Made by a program: the position numbers and the translations under genes
Origin: a virus
DNA: 42,495 bases
Reading direction: 5' to 3' (one strand)
Virus record (IMG/VR): IMGVR_UViG_3300038678_000258
Coordinates: 1 to 42,495 of that record
Shown here: positions 7,089 to 12,843 of the stretch, piece after piece
How positions within the stretch are numbered: position 1 is the stretch's first letter
How the letters are laid out: the number at the start of each line of letters is the position of its first letter
The notes under the pieces: generated by a model
What the model saw: only the letters and a program-made list of their open reading frames with translations
Database searches by the model: none
What the model was told of the DNA's origin: nothing

Positions 7089-7421
7089 TTAGATCTGGTA
7101 GATCGCCCGGACATCGCCGAAATCGATCACCCACAGCTCATAACGCTGCTGGCCCTTGGCCGCTTGGACCTGCGCAAAATGGCGTGCGGGATAACCCTCG
7201 CGGACCTCGTCTTCCGGCGAGCTGGCCTCGCGCCAGACTCTCCCGTCGTAACGATCGAATGCGTCACGTGTGGTCTCAATCACTTCTGCGACTTCTTGGA
7301 TATCGTCGGCATAATGTACTGCATGGGCGGGGTTCCCTGCTTCGATCCCCACGATGAATTCCGCCATTATCCGGATCTGCTCGTCAGTCAGCTCGCGCGT
7401 GTCAGTAGTTGCCGTCGTCAT
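7089..7421 (-). CDS. hypothetical acidic protein, 110 aa
   Basis: The frame opens upstream at 7541, but the ATG at 7421 is chosen. It has GAAAGGGTGAGACG before it and lies downstream of a good promoter, and the extension would cover that promoter. The protein starts MTTATTDTRELTDEQIRIMAEFIVG, is acidic (ADDIQEVAEVIETTRDAFDRYDG) and ends ELWVIDFGDVRAIYQI. No family recognised. As first gene of an operator-controlled operon it may be an early host-interaction or regulatory protein, which is inference. Confidence 0.7.
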   Translation of the reverse strand: MTTATTDTRELTDEQIRIMAEFIVGIEAGNPAHAVHYADDIQEVAEVIETTRDAFDRYDGRVWREASSPEDEVREGYPARHFAQVQAAKGQQRYELWVIDFGDVRAIYQI

Positions 7422-7471
7422 CGTCTCACCCTTTCGTGTTTTGGTTCCCACTCTCATCATCTCACTACTAT

Positions 7472-7499
7472 AGTGTACCACACGGTGGTACGATGTCAA
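7472..7499 (-). promoter_or_regulatory. leftward promoter with palindromic operator
   Basis: On the minus strand TTGACA (7499-7494), a 16-bp spacer and TACACT (7477-7472) form a near-consensus promoter for the 7421 gene. The spacer is occupied by a perfect inverted repeat, GTACCAC-ACG-GTGGTAC (7475-7491), a 17-bp operator candidate that would block RNA polymerase. The divergent ribbon-helix-helix gene at 7561 is the obvious candidate binder. Confidence 0.7.
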
Positions 7500-7527
7500 A
7501 GGGAATCCGAGAAAAATCTCAAAAATG

Positions 7528-7555
7528 TTGCCGCGGCCCACGGATGGGGTATACT
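7528..7555 (+). promoter_or_regulatory. rightward promoter giving a leaderless mRNA
   Basis: TTGCCG (7528-7533), a 16-bp spacer and TATACT (7550-7555) precede the ATG at 7561 by only five bases. Transcription would begin at or next to the start codon, and no Shine-Dalgarno exists upstream, so a leaderless message is expected. It is back-to-back with the leftward promoter at 7472-7499. Confidence 0.65.
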
Positions 7556-7560
7556 ATAGC

Positions 7561-7788
7561 ATGATGACCACGAAAAAGCACCCGAAACGACCAGGACCAG
7601 GCCGCCCCCGGTCGACGACCGCGGGCCGGGCCAATGGCCATATCAGCGTCCGGCTCACCGATGGACAGCGCGAGTGGGTGGAGGCGTTTATGCGCGACGA
7701 CGCCAGCCCGCAGGCTAGCTTTTCGGCGACCCTCCGCTGGCTCATCGATCGCGGGATTCAGGCAGCCGAGGCCGATCGGGCGAGTTAG
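7561..7788 (+). CDS. ribbon-helix-helix transcriptional regulator, 75 aa
   Basis: Residues 28-70 have the short-strand and two-helix pattern of ribbon-helix-helix (CopG/Arc-like) DNA-binding proteins: GHISVRLT, then DGQREWVEAFMRDD, then SFSATLRWLIDRGIQAAE. The N-terminal arm is basic and contains a GRPR core like an AT hook. The dimeric strand would read an inverted repeat, such as the 17-bp palindrome 70 bp upstream that overlaps the divergent promoter. Start at 7561 (or the next ATG, 7564) is chosen because the promoter ends five bases before it. The 3' end overlaps the methyltransferase gene convergently by 47 bases. Confidence 0.7.
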   Translation: MMTTKKHPKRPGPGRPRSTTAGRANGHISVRLTDGQREWVEAFMRDDASPQASFSATLRWLIDRGIQAAEADRAS

Positions 7789-8530
7789 CTCCCCCCCGCT
7801 CGAACAGCATCCGCTGTCCGGCCTTCACTTCGCCTACGGTCATGCCGCGCTCGGCGGCATCCAGCCTGCCGGCGGCAATCTCGCAGTACGCCTCTGATAT
7901 CTCAATACCGATGCCACGGCGACCGAGCTGGTGTGCGGCTACGAGCGTCGTACCGGAGCCGAGGAACGGATCGAGGATCAGATGTCCGTCGCGCGACCCG
8001 AGCTGGACGGCCCATGTCATCCAATGCAACGGTTTCGGGCAGGGGTGTCCCATGGGTGCGCTCTTGGCCGTGCTCAGCTGCGATGTCGGGAAAGCGCCTT
8101 TCTCCAATTCCGGCGCCACACCATACAGCAGACAATGGGACATGCACGTAAAACCCCAGCACGTGCGCCCGCATCCGGACGGGACAAACACGCCCCCGAG
8201 CGCATCTGGGGCTGGGAAACGCCACGCCAGTGGGACAGCACTAAACACCATGCAGCGGACTGCCAGCTCCACGCATCGTTGAACCACAGGCACTACCACC
8301 GCCCGAAAGTTTTCGGGAGTGTCGTCATACTGATCGTACGCTCCCTTGCATAAATAGTTAGCCCTCCGCTCGCTGGATGCCCCATGGGACCCCAGCCGCA
8401 CCCCGTACGGCGGGTCGGTCAAAACCAGGTCGATCGACCCCGCGGTGATCAGGGGCAACAGCTCCCGACAATCGCCGTGATAGACCGCGATGCCATCGCG
8501 CTCGTAGTACGGGGTAACGCCGGGGATCAT
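7742..8530 (-). CDS. DNA methyltransferase (N4/N6 type, beta-class motif order)
   Basis: A 262-aa protein. The catalytic motif is DPPY at about residues 39-42, and the S-adenosylmethionine-binding motif DPFLGSGTT lies about 165 residues later, followed by LGRRGIGIEIS. The order, catalytic motif first, is that of beta-class amino-methyltransferases, which methylate adenine N6 or cytosine N4. No partner restriction gene is adjacent, so an orphan methylase protecting phage DNA or altering regulation is likely. The ATG at 8530 overlaps the previous stop (ATGA); an open frame extends to 8836 but is covered by other genes. Confidence 0.9.
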   Translation of the reverse strand: MIPGVTPYYERDGIAVYHGDCRELLPLITAGSIDLVLTDPPYGVRLGSHGASSERRANYLCKGAYDQYDDTPENFRAVVVPVVQRCVELAVRCMVFSAVPLAWRFPAPDALGGVFVPSGCGRTCWGFTCMSHCLLYGVAPELEKGAFPTSQLSTAKSAPMGHPCPKPLHWMTWAVQLGSRDGHLILDPFLGSGTTLVAAHQLGRRGIGIEISEAYCEIAAGRLDAAERGMTVGEVKAGQRMLFERGGANSPDRPRLPESRDR

Positions 8531-8718
8531 GCACGCGCCCCCTGGAGGGTCTCGAGGTGCACCCACACGCGCGCCGGCGTGATCCCGGGCCCCGGCGTAA
8601 TGGCAATCTCCCGCCACCGCGGGTCCGGGTAGAACACGGCGACGACCTCGGCCTCCAATGTTACGCGCGAGCCGATCGCGGTGTGGTCGGGGGTCGCTGT
8701 CGTCGCACTGTCGGTCAC
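8527..8718 (-). CDS. hypothetical protein, 63 aa
   Basis: The GTG at 8718 overlaps the TGA of the upstream gene (GTGA), so translation is coupled, and the stop overlaps the methylase start. The sequence (SRVTLEAEVVAVFYPDPRWREIAITPGPG, ending ARVWVHLETLQGARA) looks like a small beta-strand-rich protein. No family recognised. It is one of several short genes feeding into the methyltransferase. Confidence 0.6.
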   Translation of the reverse strand: MTDSATTATPDHTAIGSRVTLEAEVVAVFYPDPRWREIAITPGPGITPARVWVHLETLQGARA

Positions 8719-8975
8719 CCGTCGCGCCCCATCTCCGCGGCCAGGTCCTCGTCGGCGATCTTGTCCCACGCGTTGCCCCCGGCCTTGCTAGATTTACGGA
8801 GAGCCTCCTGGATTGTGCCCCGCGGTGGGGCTGCACCTTCAGCTTCCACGTGTGCCTTGATCTCTTGCCAGCAGTCGCGGAGGATCCTCATCCGCAGGTC
8901 GTCATCCGCCCATTGCGGATCTGAGATGACGCGATCCAAGTGCTTGTACTTCTCCCACACCTTACGGAGCGTCAT
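8715..8975 (-). CDS. hypothetical helical protein, 86 aa
   Basis: The start at 8975 has GGAG ten bases upstream. The protein is charged and helical (MTLRKVWEKYKHLDRVISDPQWADDD, then RDCWQEIKAHVEAE) and ends in an acidic stretch (IADEDLAAEMGRDG). No known domain was recognised. It overlaps its upstream neighbour by 14 bases and its downstream neighbour by four, as expected for one polycistronic message. Confidence 0.7.
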   Translation of the reverse strand: MTLRKVWEKYKHLDRVISDPQWADDDLRMRILRDCWQEIKAHVEAEGAAPPRGTIQEALRKSSKAGGNAWDKIADEDLAAEMGRDG

Positions 8976-9183
8976 GGGTGGTCTCCATTCGGACGTCGAT
9001 AGCCTGTCGGAGTGCCCGCGCCATGGGGCACTGGACTCCCATCGCCTGCTGCACAGACGACAGGTGGATCACCAGCTGGGCTGTCGGCATGGCAGCAAAG
9101 GCTCTAGCAAGCATCGGAGGTAGATCGACCACGTTCACCTCAGGCACGACTGTCCCCATTGTGCATGGGTTGATATTCAACAT
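8962..9183 (-). CDS. hypothetical protein, 73 aa
   Basis: The ATG at 9183 is preferred because GGAG stands seven bases before it, although this gives a 44-base overlap with the upstream gene; an internal ATG at 9159 would reduce the overlap. The product runs MLNINPCTMGTVVPEVNVVDLPP and then a helix (MLARAFAAMPTAQLVIHLSSVQQAMG). Unknown function. Confidence 0.6.
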   Translation of the reverse strand: MLNINPCTMGTVVPEVNVVDLPPMLARAFAAMPTAQLVIHLSSVQQAMGVQCPMARALRQAIDVRMETTHDAP

Positions 9184-9409
9184 AGGTTGCTCCGCCCTTA
9201 TCGACGTCCTCGACGTCCTCGTCGATCCGGGCGCCGGACTGCTTGAGAAGTTCGTCGGCACAATCTACCGCTCGGGCTGCCATCGTGTGGGGCCTGTCAT
9301 CCCAATCCTCAATCCCGAACATCGCCACCATCATCTTCGCCGCCAGCTCCAGCCTCAGCCGCATGTACTCGGTCAGCTTGATCGTCCAGGTGTTGCCGTC
9401 TCCTGCCAT
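9140..9409 (-). CDS. hypothetical protein, 89 aa
   Basis: The start at 9409 is preceded by GAGGAGATGAG. The sequence (NTWTIKLTEYMRLRLELAAKMMVAMFG, then AARAVDCADELLKQSGARIDEDVEDVD) is helical with an acidic patch. Unrecognised. It lies ten bases downstream of the 77-aa gene and upstream of the other short genes of the methylase operon. Confidence 0.7.
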   Translation of the reverse strand: MAGDGNTWTIKLTEYMRLRLELAAKMMVAMFGIEDWDDRPHTMAARAVDCADELLKQSGARIDEDVEDVDKGGATYVEYQPMHNGDSRA

Positions 9410-9418
9410 CTCATCTCC

Positions 9419-9652
9419 TCAAAACGGCGCCCTGATCTCAGTGGTAGCCAGGACCGCCACGGCTTGCTCGAGATTGGTCTGCGCAGCGTCCAGGGACGCT
9501 ACTATGTACGCCAGGTCATACTGCTGAGAGGTGACGCTGAAGTCCGATTTCCTCGCGGGTCTTGCCGGCGCCTCCTGCGCAGCCTTCCAGCATTCCTGCC
9601 GAGCGCGGTAGATCGCCTCCACGATGTCGTCTAATTCCTCCGCCGTTACCAT
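9419..9652 (-). CDS. hypothetical helical protein, 77 aa
   Basis: The start at 9652 (MVTAEELDDIVEAIYRARQEC) is chosen over the longer frame from 9853, whose extension is arginine/alanine-rich and passes through a strongly structured RNA-like stretch. The protein is predicted helical (SQQYDLAYIVASLDAAQTNLEQAVAVLA). It appears to be the first protein gene of the leftward operon that begins at the promoter 10273-10301 and ends with the methyltransferase. Function unknown. Confidence 0.65.
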   Translation of the reverse strand: MVTAEELDDIVEAIYRARQECWKAAQEAPARPARKSDFSVTSQQYDLAYIVASLDAAQTNLEQAVAVLATTEIRAPF

Positions 9653-9673
9653 TCCGTCATCACCGTGAAAAGT

Positions 9674-9782
9674 GTCTCTGGTAGCCCTCCAGGCCAACCG
9701 GCAGCACCATGAGGCTCCAGCGCACGCGAGCCGGGCCCCGCCCATCCAATCTCGCGCTGCCGTTCGAACCGCCGCCAGAGAC
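9674..9782 (-). ncRNA. nested stem structure (structured RNA candidate)
   Basis: GTCTCTGG (9674-9681) pairs perfectly with CCAGAGAC (9775-9782). Inside it GGCAGC (9700-9705) pairs with GCTGCC (9756-9761), and GCGAG (9726-9730) with CTCGC (9751-9755). A GTTCGAAC palindrome lies between the outer and middle stems. The region belongs to the leader of the leftward operon and has no convincing protein in any frame. Whether it folds or is processed is unknown. Confidence 0.4.
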
Positions 9783-9958
9783 ACCGGCGGTCCTACATCC
9801 CAGGCCAATGCCCGTCTTAACGATCGTCGGGTTCCCCCGACACCTCCGAGCATCGCCTAGACCAGGCTGTCGCGCCCGCATGGTCTGGGCACGGGCGGAT
9901 ACTTCGACCAATCTTCCGATCTGTCGTGTCATCCTGCGACGTCGCCTCTACAGCCATA

Positions 9959-10024
9959 CACGGTGGCGGGAGTCGAACCCGCACCAACGGGCAAGCCCAT
10001 TATCTGCCATTGAACTACACCGTG
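9959..10024 (-). tRNA. tRNA-like element, degenerate (Gly-like)
   Basis: On the minus strand CACGGTG (10024-10018) and CACCGTG (9965-9959) form a perfect 7-bp acceptor stem. The T arm is perfect, GCGGG-TTCGACT-CCCGC, and the segment after the acceptor (TAGTTCAATGGCAGA) is a typical D-arm sequence. However, the whole is 66 nt, about six short. The D stem pairs only partly and the anticodon arm (AATGG/CCGTT) has no standard 7-nt loop, although CTTGCC resembles a glycine GCC loop. It is therefore a tRNA-like RNA or a decayed tRNA rather than a confident functional tRNA. Confidence 0.45.
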
Positions 10025-10099
10025 CCGGCGTCAAGCCCCGACGGTCACGGGGCTCCACCTAGGTACAAGGGCGACACAAGCCGCCCGGTAACCATCATC

Positions 10100-10190
10100 A
10101 GCCGGGCCGGGAATCGGACCCGGTTGCGATCGCTGACCGGGAATCGAACCCAGCTACCACCGCTACACCCCCCTTTCGGGTAACCCGGCT
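10100..10190 (-). tRNA. tRNA-like element with long variable region (Ser CGA-like)
   Basis: On the minus strand AGCCGGG (10190-10184) pairs with CCCGGCT (10106-10100), a perfect 7-bp acceptor, and the T arm is perfect (CCGGG-TCCGATT-CCCGG, 10123-10107). A second arm, CTGGG-TTCGATT-CCCGG (10153-10137), has a 7-nt loop that would read as anticodon CGA. It is separated by 13 nt, as in class II tRNAs. Total length is 91 nt. The 5' half is about ten bases too long and holds an extra ACCC/GGGT hairpin. The putative anticodon arm itself resembles a T arm, so two fused 3' halves are an alternative. Confidence 0.4.
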
Positions 10191-10272
10191 GCACTCTGTC
10201 CCGTCCTGGAGGTGGCCCGTAGCCCTAGCGAGCTATCTGGACCACGGACTCGCAGTCGCGTAGGACACCTTC

Positions 10273-10301
10273 AGTATATCCCACCCCGGGGGGTGATGCA
10301 A
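10273..10301 (-). promoter_or_regulatory. leftward promoter of the divergent hub
   Basis: On the minus strand TTGCAT (10301-10296), a 17-bp spacer and TATACT (10278-10273) form a strong promoter. The spacer contains a CACCCC/GGGGTG inverted repeat. The transcript would begin near 10266 and run through the tRNA-like elements, the nested stem at 9674-9782 and the 9652-7742 genes. Its -35 element coincides with the first TGCAA unit of the 12-bp array. Confidence 0.65.
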
Positions 10302-10356
10302 ACTTTCTTGCAACTTTTTTTGCAAACCTATTTGCAACGCCCGTTGCAATGTGGTA
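10297..10356. repeat. five TGCAA repeats at exact 12-bp spacing (operator array)
   Basis: TGCAA begins at 10297, 10309, 10321, 10333 and 10345, each exactly 12 bp apart with unrelated 7-bp fillers; four of the five are TTGCAA, itself palindromic. The array covers the -35 elements of both divergent promoters. It is not a CRISPR, because the units are far too short. The most natural reading is a cooperative regulator-binding array; an iteron-type replication element is an alternative. Confidence 0.8.
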
Positions 10357-10360
10357 TAGT
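10332..10360 (+). promoter_or_regulatory. rightward (early) promoter of the divergent hub
   Basis: TTGCAA (10332-10337), a 17-bp spacer and TATAGT (10355-10360) precede the ATG at 10367 by six bases, so a leaderless first gene is expected. The -35 element is the fourth unit of the TGCAA array. It probably initiates the long rightward operon, including the hairpin chain 10680-11168. Confidence 0.7.
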
Positions 10361-10366
10361 TGAGGC

Positions 10367-10645
10367 ATGATCAACGAACCAACCCCGAGACTCCAGTCTC
10401 TGTCGTCCACGCGACCAAGCCCGAATCGCATCGGTTGCAGGCTGACAGATGCCAGCGGGAATGCGAAACCAACGCACCGGATGTTCTACGTGAATAACGT
10501 CACGCCTGGGAATATGGACCGACTGTTCGACCAGGTCGTCAAGGTCTGCGATCAGTACACGACGATCGACGATTTTCTTGCCTGGCTCCTGGAGGCCGAC
10601 GCCGATTATGTGGGCACCGCCATAGAAAGCGCGAGAAAAGGATGA
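10367..10645 (+). CDS. first early gene, hypothetical, probably leaderless, 92 aa
   Basis: The ATG follows the -10 box by six bases and has no Shine-Dalgarno. The N-terminal third looks disordered (INEPTPRLQSLSSTRPSPNR). The C-terminal half is helical (PGNMDRLFDQVVKVCDQYTTIDDFLAWLLEADADYVGTAIESA). It sits directly beside the TGCAA array, so a regulator acting on its own promoter is a reasonable guess, but no DNA-binding motif is evident. Confidence 0.7.
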   Translation: MINEPTPRLQSLSSTRPSPNRIGCRLTDASGNAKPTHRMFYVNNVTPGNMDRLFDQVVKVCDQYTTIDDFLAWLLEADADYVGTAIESARKG

Positions 10646-10679
10646 ACGAGACGAGGGGCTTAGTCGGGCGACAACGCCA

Positions 10680-11168
10680 CGTGGCGGGTGCCGCCGCACG
10701 AATTTGCGAGACCGCGTTTCACGACGCTTCTTTCCCCTCCTGGAGACACCGGGTAGCTTCGGTTAGTCGGTGTCTCCTTGCTTCGCGGATTCTTCATCGT
10801 ACGCCCAGCGCATCCATGTGGGAGCGCACCATCGGGTGCGTGGCTGGGATACTCCAAGCGGGCGCGGGGAAAACCAAGAAACCCGCGCCCGCAGGTTACC
10901 TCCATCGGGACGGCCGACCGCGCATTGCCGGCCGTCCCCACGAAATCACCCCCCGCCCAGTATGCGAGGCATCGCGATGGCAGGATCAGGGCGGGGGGTG
11001 CCTGCCACGGATTACCCGACCCCACTTGACCCCGGCGCGTAGCCGGTGGGGTCGGTGGATCGAGCACGGTTGAGGTCCGACAGGCACAGGCCGGACACGT
11101 GGAACGCCGTGCGAACCTGCCCGGGGGGCGGGACCTTCTTCGGGATGCTATGGCGGCGCCCGCTCCCC
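10680..11168 (+). ncRNA. chain of about eight to nine consecutive strong hairpins, no protein (structured RNA candidate)
   Basis: Near-perfect stems follow one another with little space between: 10680-10700, 10742-10751/10768-10777, 10804-10809/10843-10848 (with CGCACC/GGTGCG inside), 10858-10868/10882-10892 (11 bp), 10907-10916/10929-10938 (10 bp), 10947-10958/10989-11000 (12 bp), 11016-11025/11046-11055 (10 bp), 11064-11069/11107-11112 and 11123-11132/11159-11168. None has a U tract, so they are not ordinary terminators. Frames across the region on both strands give arginine-rich, domain-free translations. It lies on the early transcript between the first gene and the rest of the operon. 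Confidence 0.65.
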
Positions 11169-11182
11169 GTGGCCTATTGCTC

Positions 11183-11545
11183 ATGGATGCCATCATGCGA
11201 AAAACATGGGAAGAGGAATTCCAGAAACAGCTCAAAGAAGTGAAGCGCATTAACGCCGCTTGGCAGCAGCGACTTGCCCAAGAACGGGGAAGGGATCTCT
11301 CGGCAAGGTCGAGGTCGAAATTACGAGAGACGAGGACGAGCCAGTATCACGACGAAGACGCACTGGACGCCCGCGGGCCGCGCACTACATCTGTCCGGCC
11401 CGAACACGAGCCCGCGTGGCGTCCACCTTATTCTCCGCCCTCCACCGAGCGCACGGCCAAGGCCATAGTGCTGTTGGTTTGCCTCGCCGGAGGTGTGGTC
11501 CTTGCGGGCATTCTGATCGTCTGGGGGTGGGTAACTTATGGATGA
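11183..11545 (+). CDS. tail-anchored membrane protein, 120 aa
   Basis: The frame is open from 11099, but its first 28 codons overlap the hairpin chain, so the ATG at 11183 (or 11195) is preferred; neither has a strong ribosome-binding site. The N-terminal part is a charged helix (MRKTWEEEFQKQLKEVKRINAAW). The middle is polar and the C-terminus is one membrane helix (KAIVLLVCLAGGVVLAGILIVWGW, about residues 92-115). Together with the next 35-aa membrane protein it forms a pair of small membrane genes. A lysis or membrane-remodelling role is possible but unproven. Confidence 0.65.
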   Translation: MDAIMRKTWEEEFQKQLKEVKRINAAWQQRLAQERGRDLSARSRSKLRETRTSQYHDEDALDARGPRTTSVRPEHEPAWRPPYSPPSTERTAKAIVLLVCLAGGVVLAGILIVWGWVTYG

Positions 11546-11645
11546 AATCGACAAGATACGTTCCGGCTTCATCTTCGGATGCTTGTTTGCCAGCGTGATC
11601 TGGCTGATTACGATCGTGATCTGCCTGCTCTGGGGAGGTGACTAG
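11538..11645 (+). CDS. 35-aa single-helix membrane protein
   Basis: The ATG at 11538 overlaps the previous stop within ATGGATGA, and the TAG overlaps the next GTG start. The product begins MDEIDKIRSGFIFGC and continues with one hydrophobic helix (FASVIWLITIVICLLW), a topology seen in tiny phage membrane proteins. The gene is below usual length cut-offs but is framed on both sides by coupled starts and stops, which supports it. Candidate partner of the upstream tail-anchored protein. Confidence 0.6.
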   Translation: MDEIDKIRSGFIFGCLFASVIWLITIVICLLWGGD

Positions 11646-12058
11646 TGGTTGACATCAATGACACGCCGAATCCTACGCGGCCCGACCACGTAAATGCCGC
11701 ACTCTCGGTCCTCTGGGCGCGGCAGGATTACGACGCAGACGAGCCGAGTAGTGCCGAGATAGTAGACGCGATCCACACCCTCGGATTACACTGCGATGGC
11801 ATTGACCGTATTGACGTCCTACTGGATTCTGTCGACATTATTGCCGACGCCGTGCGCCGCGACTTCGCGTATAAGCCAGAGATAGCAATGCGCGACCCCG
11901 AAGACGAGGGACGTGAAAACCCCGACAAGGTCGCGCGGCAACTCGAGGCCATTGTTGGCGAAGTGCGACCGATCTGCGCACAACGGGCCGCGGCAATCGA
12001 CCAGCTACAAGCCGCCTTAGAGGCCATAGCGAGGCTGGGGAAGGTGACTTATGGCTGA
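11645..12058 (+). CDS. hypothetical acidic protein, 137 aa
   Basis: The GTG at 11645 has GGAGGTGA five bases upstream, inside the preceding gene. The protein (NAALSVLWARQDYDADEPS, then DAIHTLGLHCDGIDRIDVLLDSVDIIADAV) is acidic and helical, ending in an alanine-rich helix. No family recognised. Its 3' end shares the GTGACTTATGG coupling sequence with the start of the next gene. Confidence 0.75.
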   Translation: MVDINDTPNPTRPDHVNAALSVLWARQDYDADEPSSAEIVDAIHTLGLHCDGIDRIDVLLDSVDIIADAVRRDFAYKPEIAMRDPEDEGRENPDKVARQLEAIVGEVRPICAQRAAAIDQLQAALEAIARLGKVTYG

Positions 12059-12356
12059 GGCCGCTGACCTAATCGACGTAATCCGCGAAGCCCATCGCAC
12101 CCTATTTATGCACCGCGCGAGTTGCACCGCCGCCCAGAGGCACAGCCTCCACGATGACGTCAGACAGGGCCTCGACCGCCTGGAGGCCGCGATCGCGGAG
12201 AAGGAACTCGCCTACCAGTCACTGCTACGATTCGACGCGGAAAATCTGCGGGAGATTGACAGCTTGCGGGCCGCGATCGCGGAGACGAAACGTCACGAGG
12301 CCGAGAAAACCGAGGATTTCCTCCGCTCCCTAGGCCGTGGTGGGAGCTCCAAATGA
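12051..12356 (+). CDS. hypothetical coiled-coil-like protein, 101 aa
   Basis: The ATG at 12051 overlaps the previous stop (ATGGCTGA). The sequence is helical with repeated heptad-like stretches (QGLDRLEAAIAEKELAYQSLLRF, then AENLREIDSLRAAIAETKRHEAEK). Unrecognised. It is followed by another helical protein, and the two may be partners. Confidence 0.75.
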   Translation: MAEAADLIDVIREAHRTLFMHRASCTAAQRHSLHDDVRQGLDRLEAAIAEKELAYQSLLRFDAENLREIDSLRAAIAETKRHEAEKTEDFLRSLGRGGSSK

Positions 12357-12841
12357 CCCCCGCCCAGCGCCAACAGCACGAGGAAGACGAGGCCGCCCGC
12401 CGGGCCGCCGAACACTCAGCCGAGGAGGGCCGGATGATGGACCCGACTGTGCAGCTCCAGTGTATCCGCGACGCGGTAATATTATTCCGGAGGATCTCGG
12501 GAATTCGCGACTGGGCGCGCGAGAAGATTGGCGAGGTCCTTGCCGCCACCTCCGCCCTCGAAGATATCATCGAAGAGCGGCGCGGTGAGGATGACGCTCT
12601 CCGTCATCGCCTGGCTGCGTACCAGGCGATTGTGAGGCGCCGTGACGCAGAGTGCACCGCCTACCGCGACGAAAACGAGCGGATGATGCGAAGGATTGTC
12701 GCACTCGTGAAGGGGCGCAGAGAGCATCGCGACAAAGACCGCGCTAAGATAACGGAACTACGGGGCATGAACGCGAGCTTGAAACGTGAACGGCAGCTAG
12801 TGCTTGAATGCTCCGAACGATTGGAGTCGATTCTCGAATAG
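12353..12841 (+). CDS. hypothetical coiled-coil protein, 162 aa
   Basis: The ATGA overlap with the previous gene sets the start at 12353. The protein is highly charged and helical. It has an N-terminal QRQQHEEDEAARRAAEHSA, a central domain (IRDAVILFRRISGIRDWAREKIG) and a long C-terminal coil (RRREHRDKDRAKITELRGMNAS, LKRERQLVLECSERLESIL). No known family. It sits immediately upstream of the exonuclease-like gene. Confidence 0.75.
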   Translation: MTPAQRQQHEEDEAARRAAEHSAEEGRMMDPTVQLQCIRDAVILFRRISGIRDWAREKIGEVLAATSALEDIIEERRGEDDALRHRLAAYQAIVRRRDAECTAYRDENERMMRRIVALVKGRREHRDKDRAKITELRGMNASLKRERQLVLECSERLESILE

Positions 12842-12843
12842 AC

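Noticed and set aside
7742-8836. Full-length 364-codon methyltransferase frame
   Set aside because: The first 102 codons are Arg-rich and overlap two other coupled genes; the ATG at 8530 with an ATGA overlap starts the conserved domain.
9660-9932. 90-codon minus-strand frame upstream of the 77-aa gene
   Set aside because: The translation is rich in Arg and Gly without a recognisable fold, the start lacks a good ribosome-binding site, and the stretch is occupied by nested inverted repeats. Kept as structured RNA instead, with real uncertainty.
10297-10356. CRISPR-like array
   Set aside because: The units are 5-6 bp with 6-7-bp fillers, far below CRISPR repeat and spacer sizes; no cas gene is present.
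10642-11250. Long frames on both strands (plus 10642-11073, minus 10660-11250)
   Set aside because: Both translations are Arg/Pro/Ser-rich and domain-free, and the DNA is a series of perfect hairpins, which constrain sequence in a way unlike codons.
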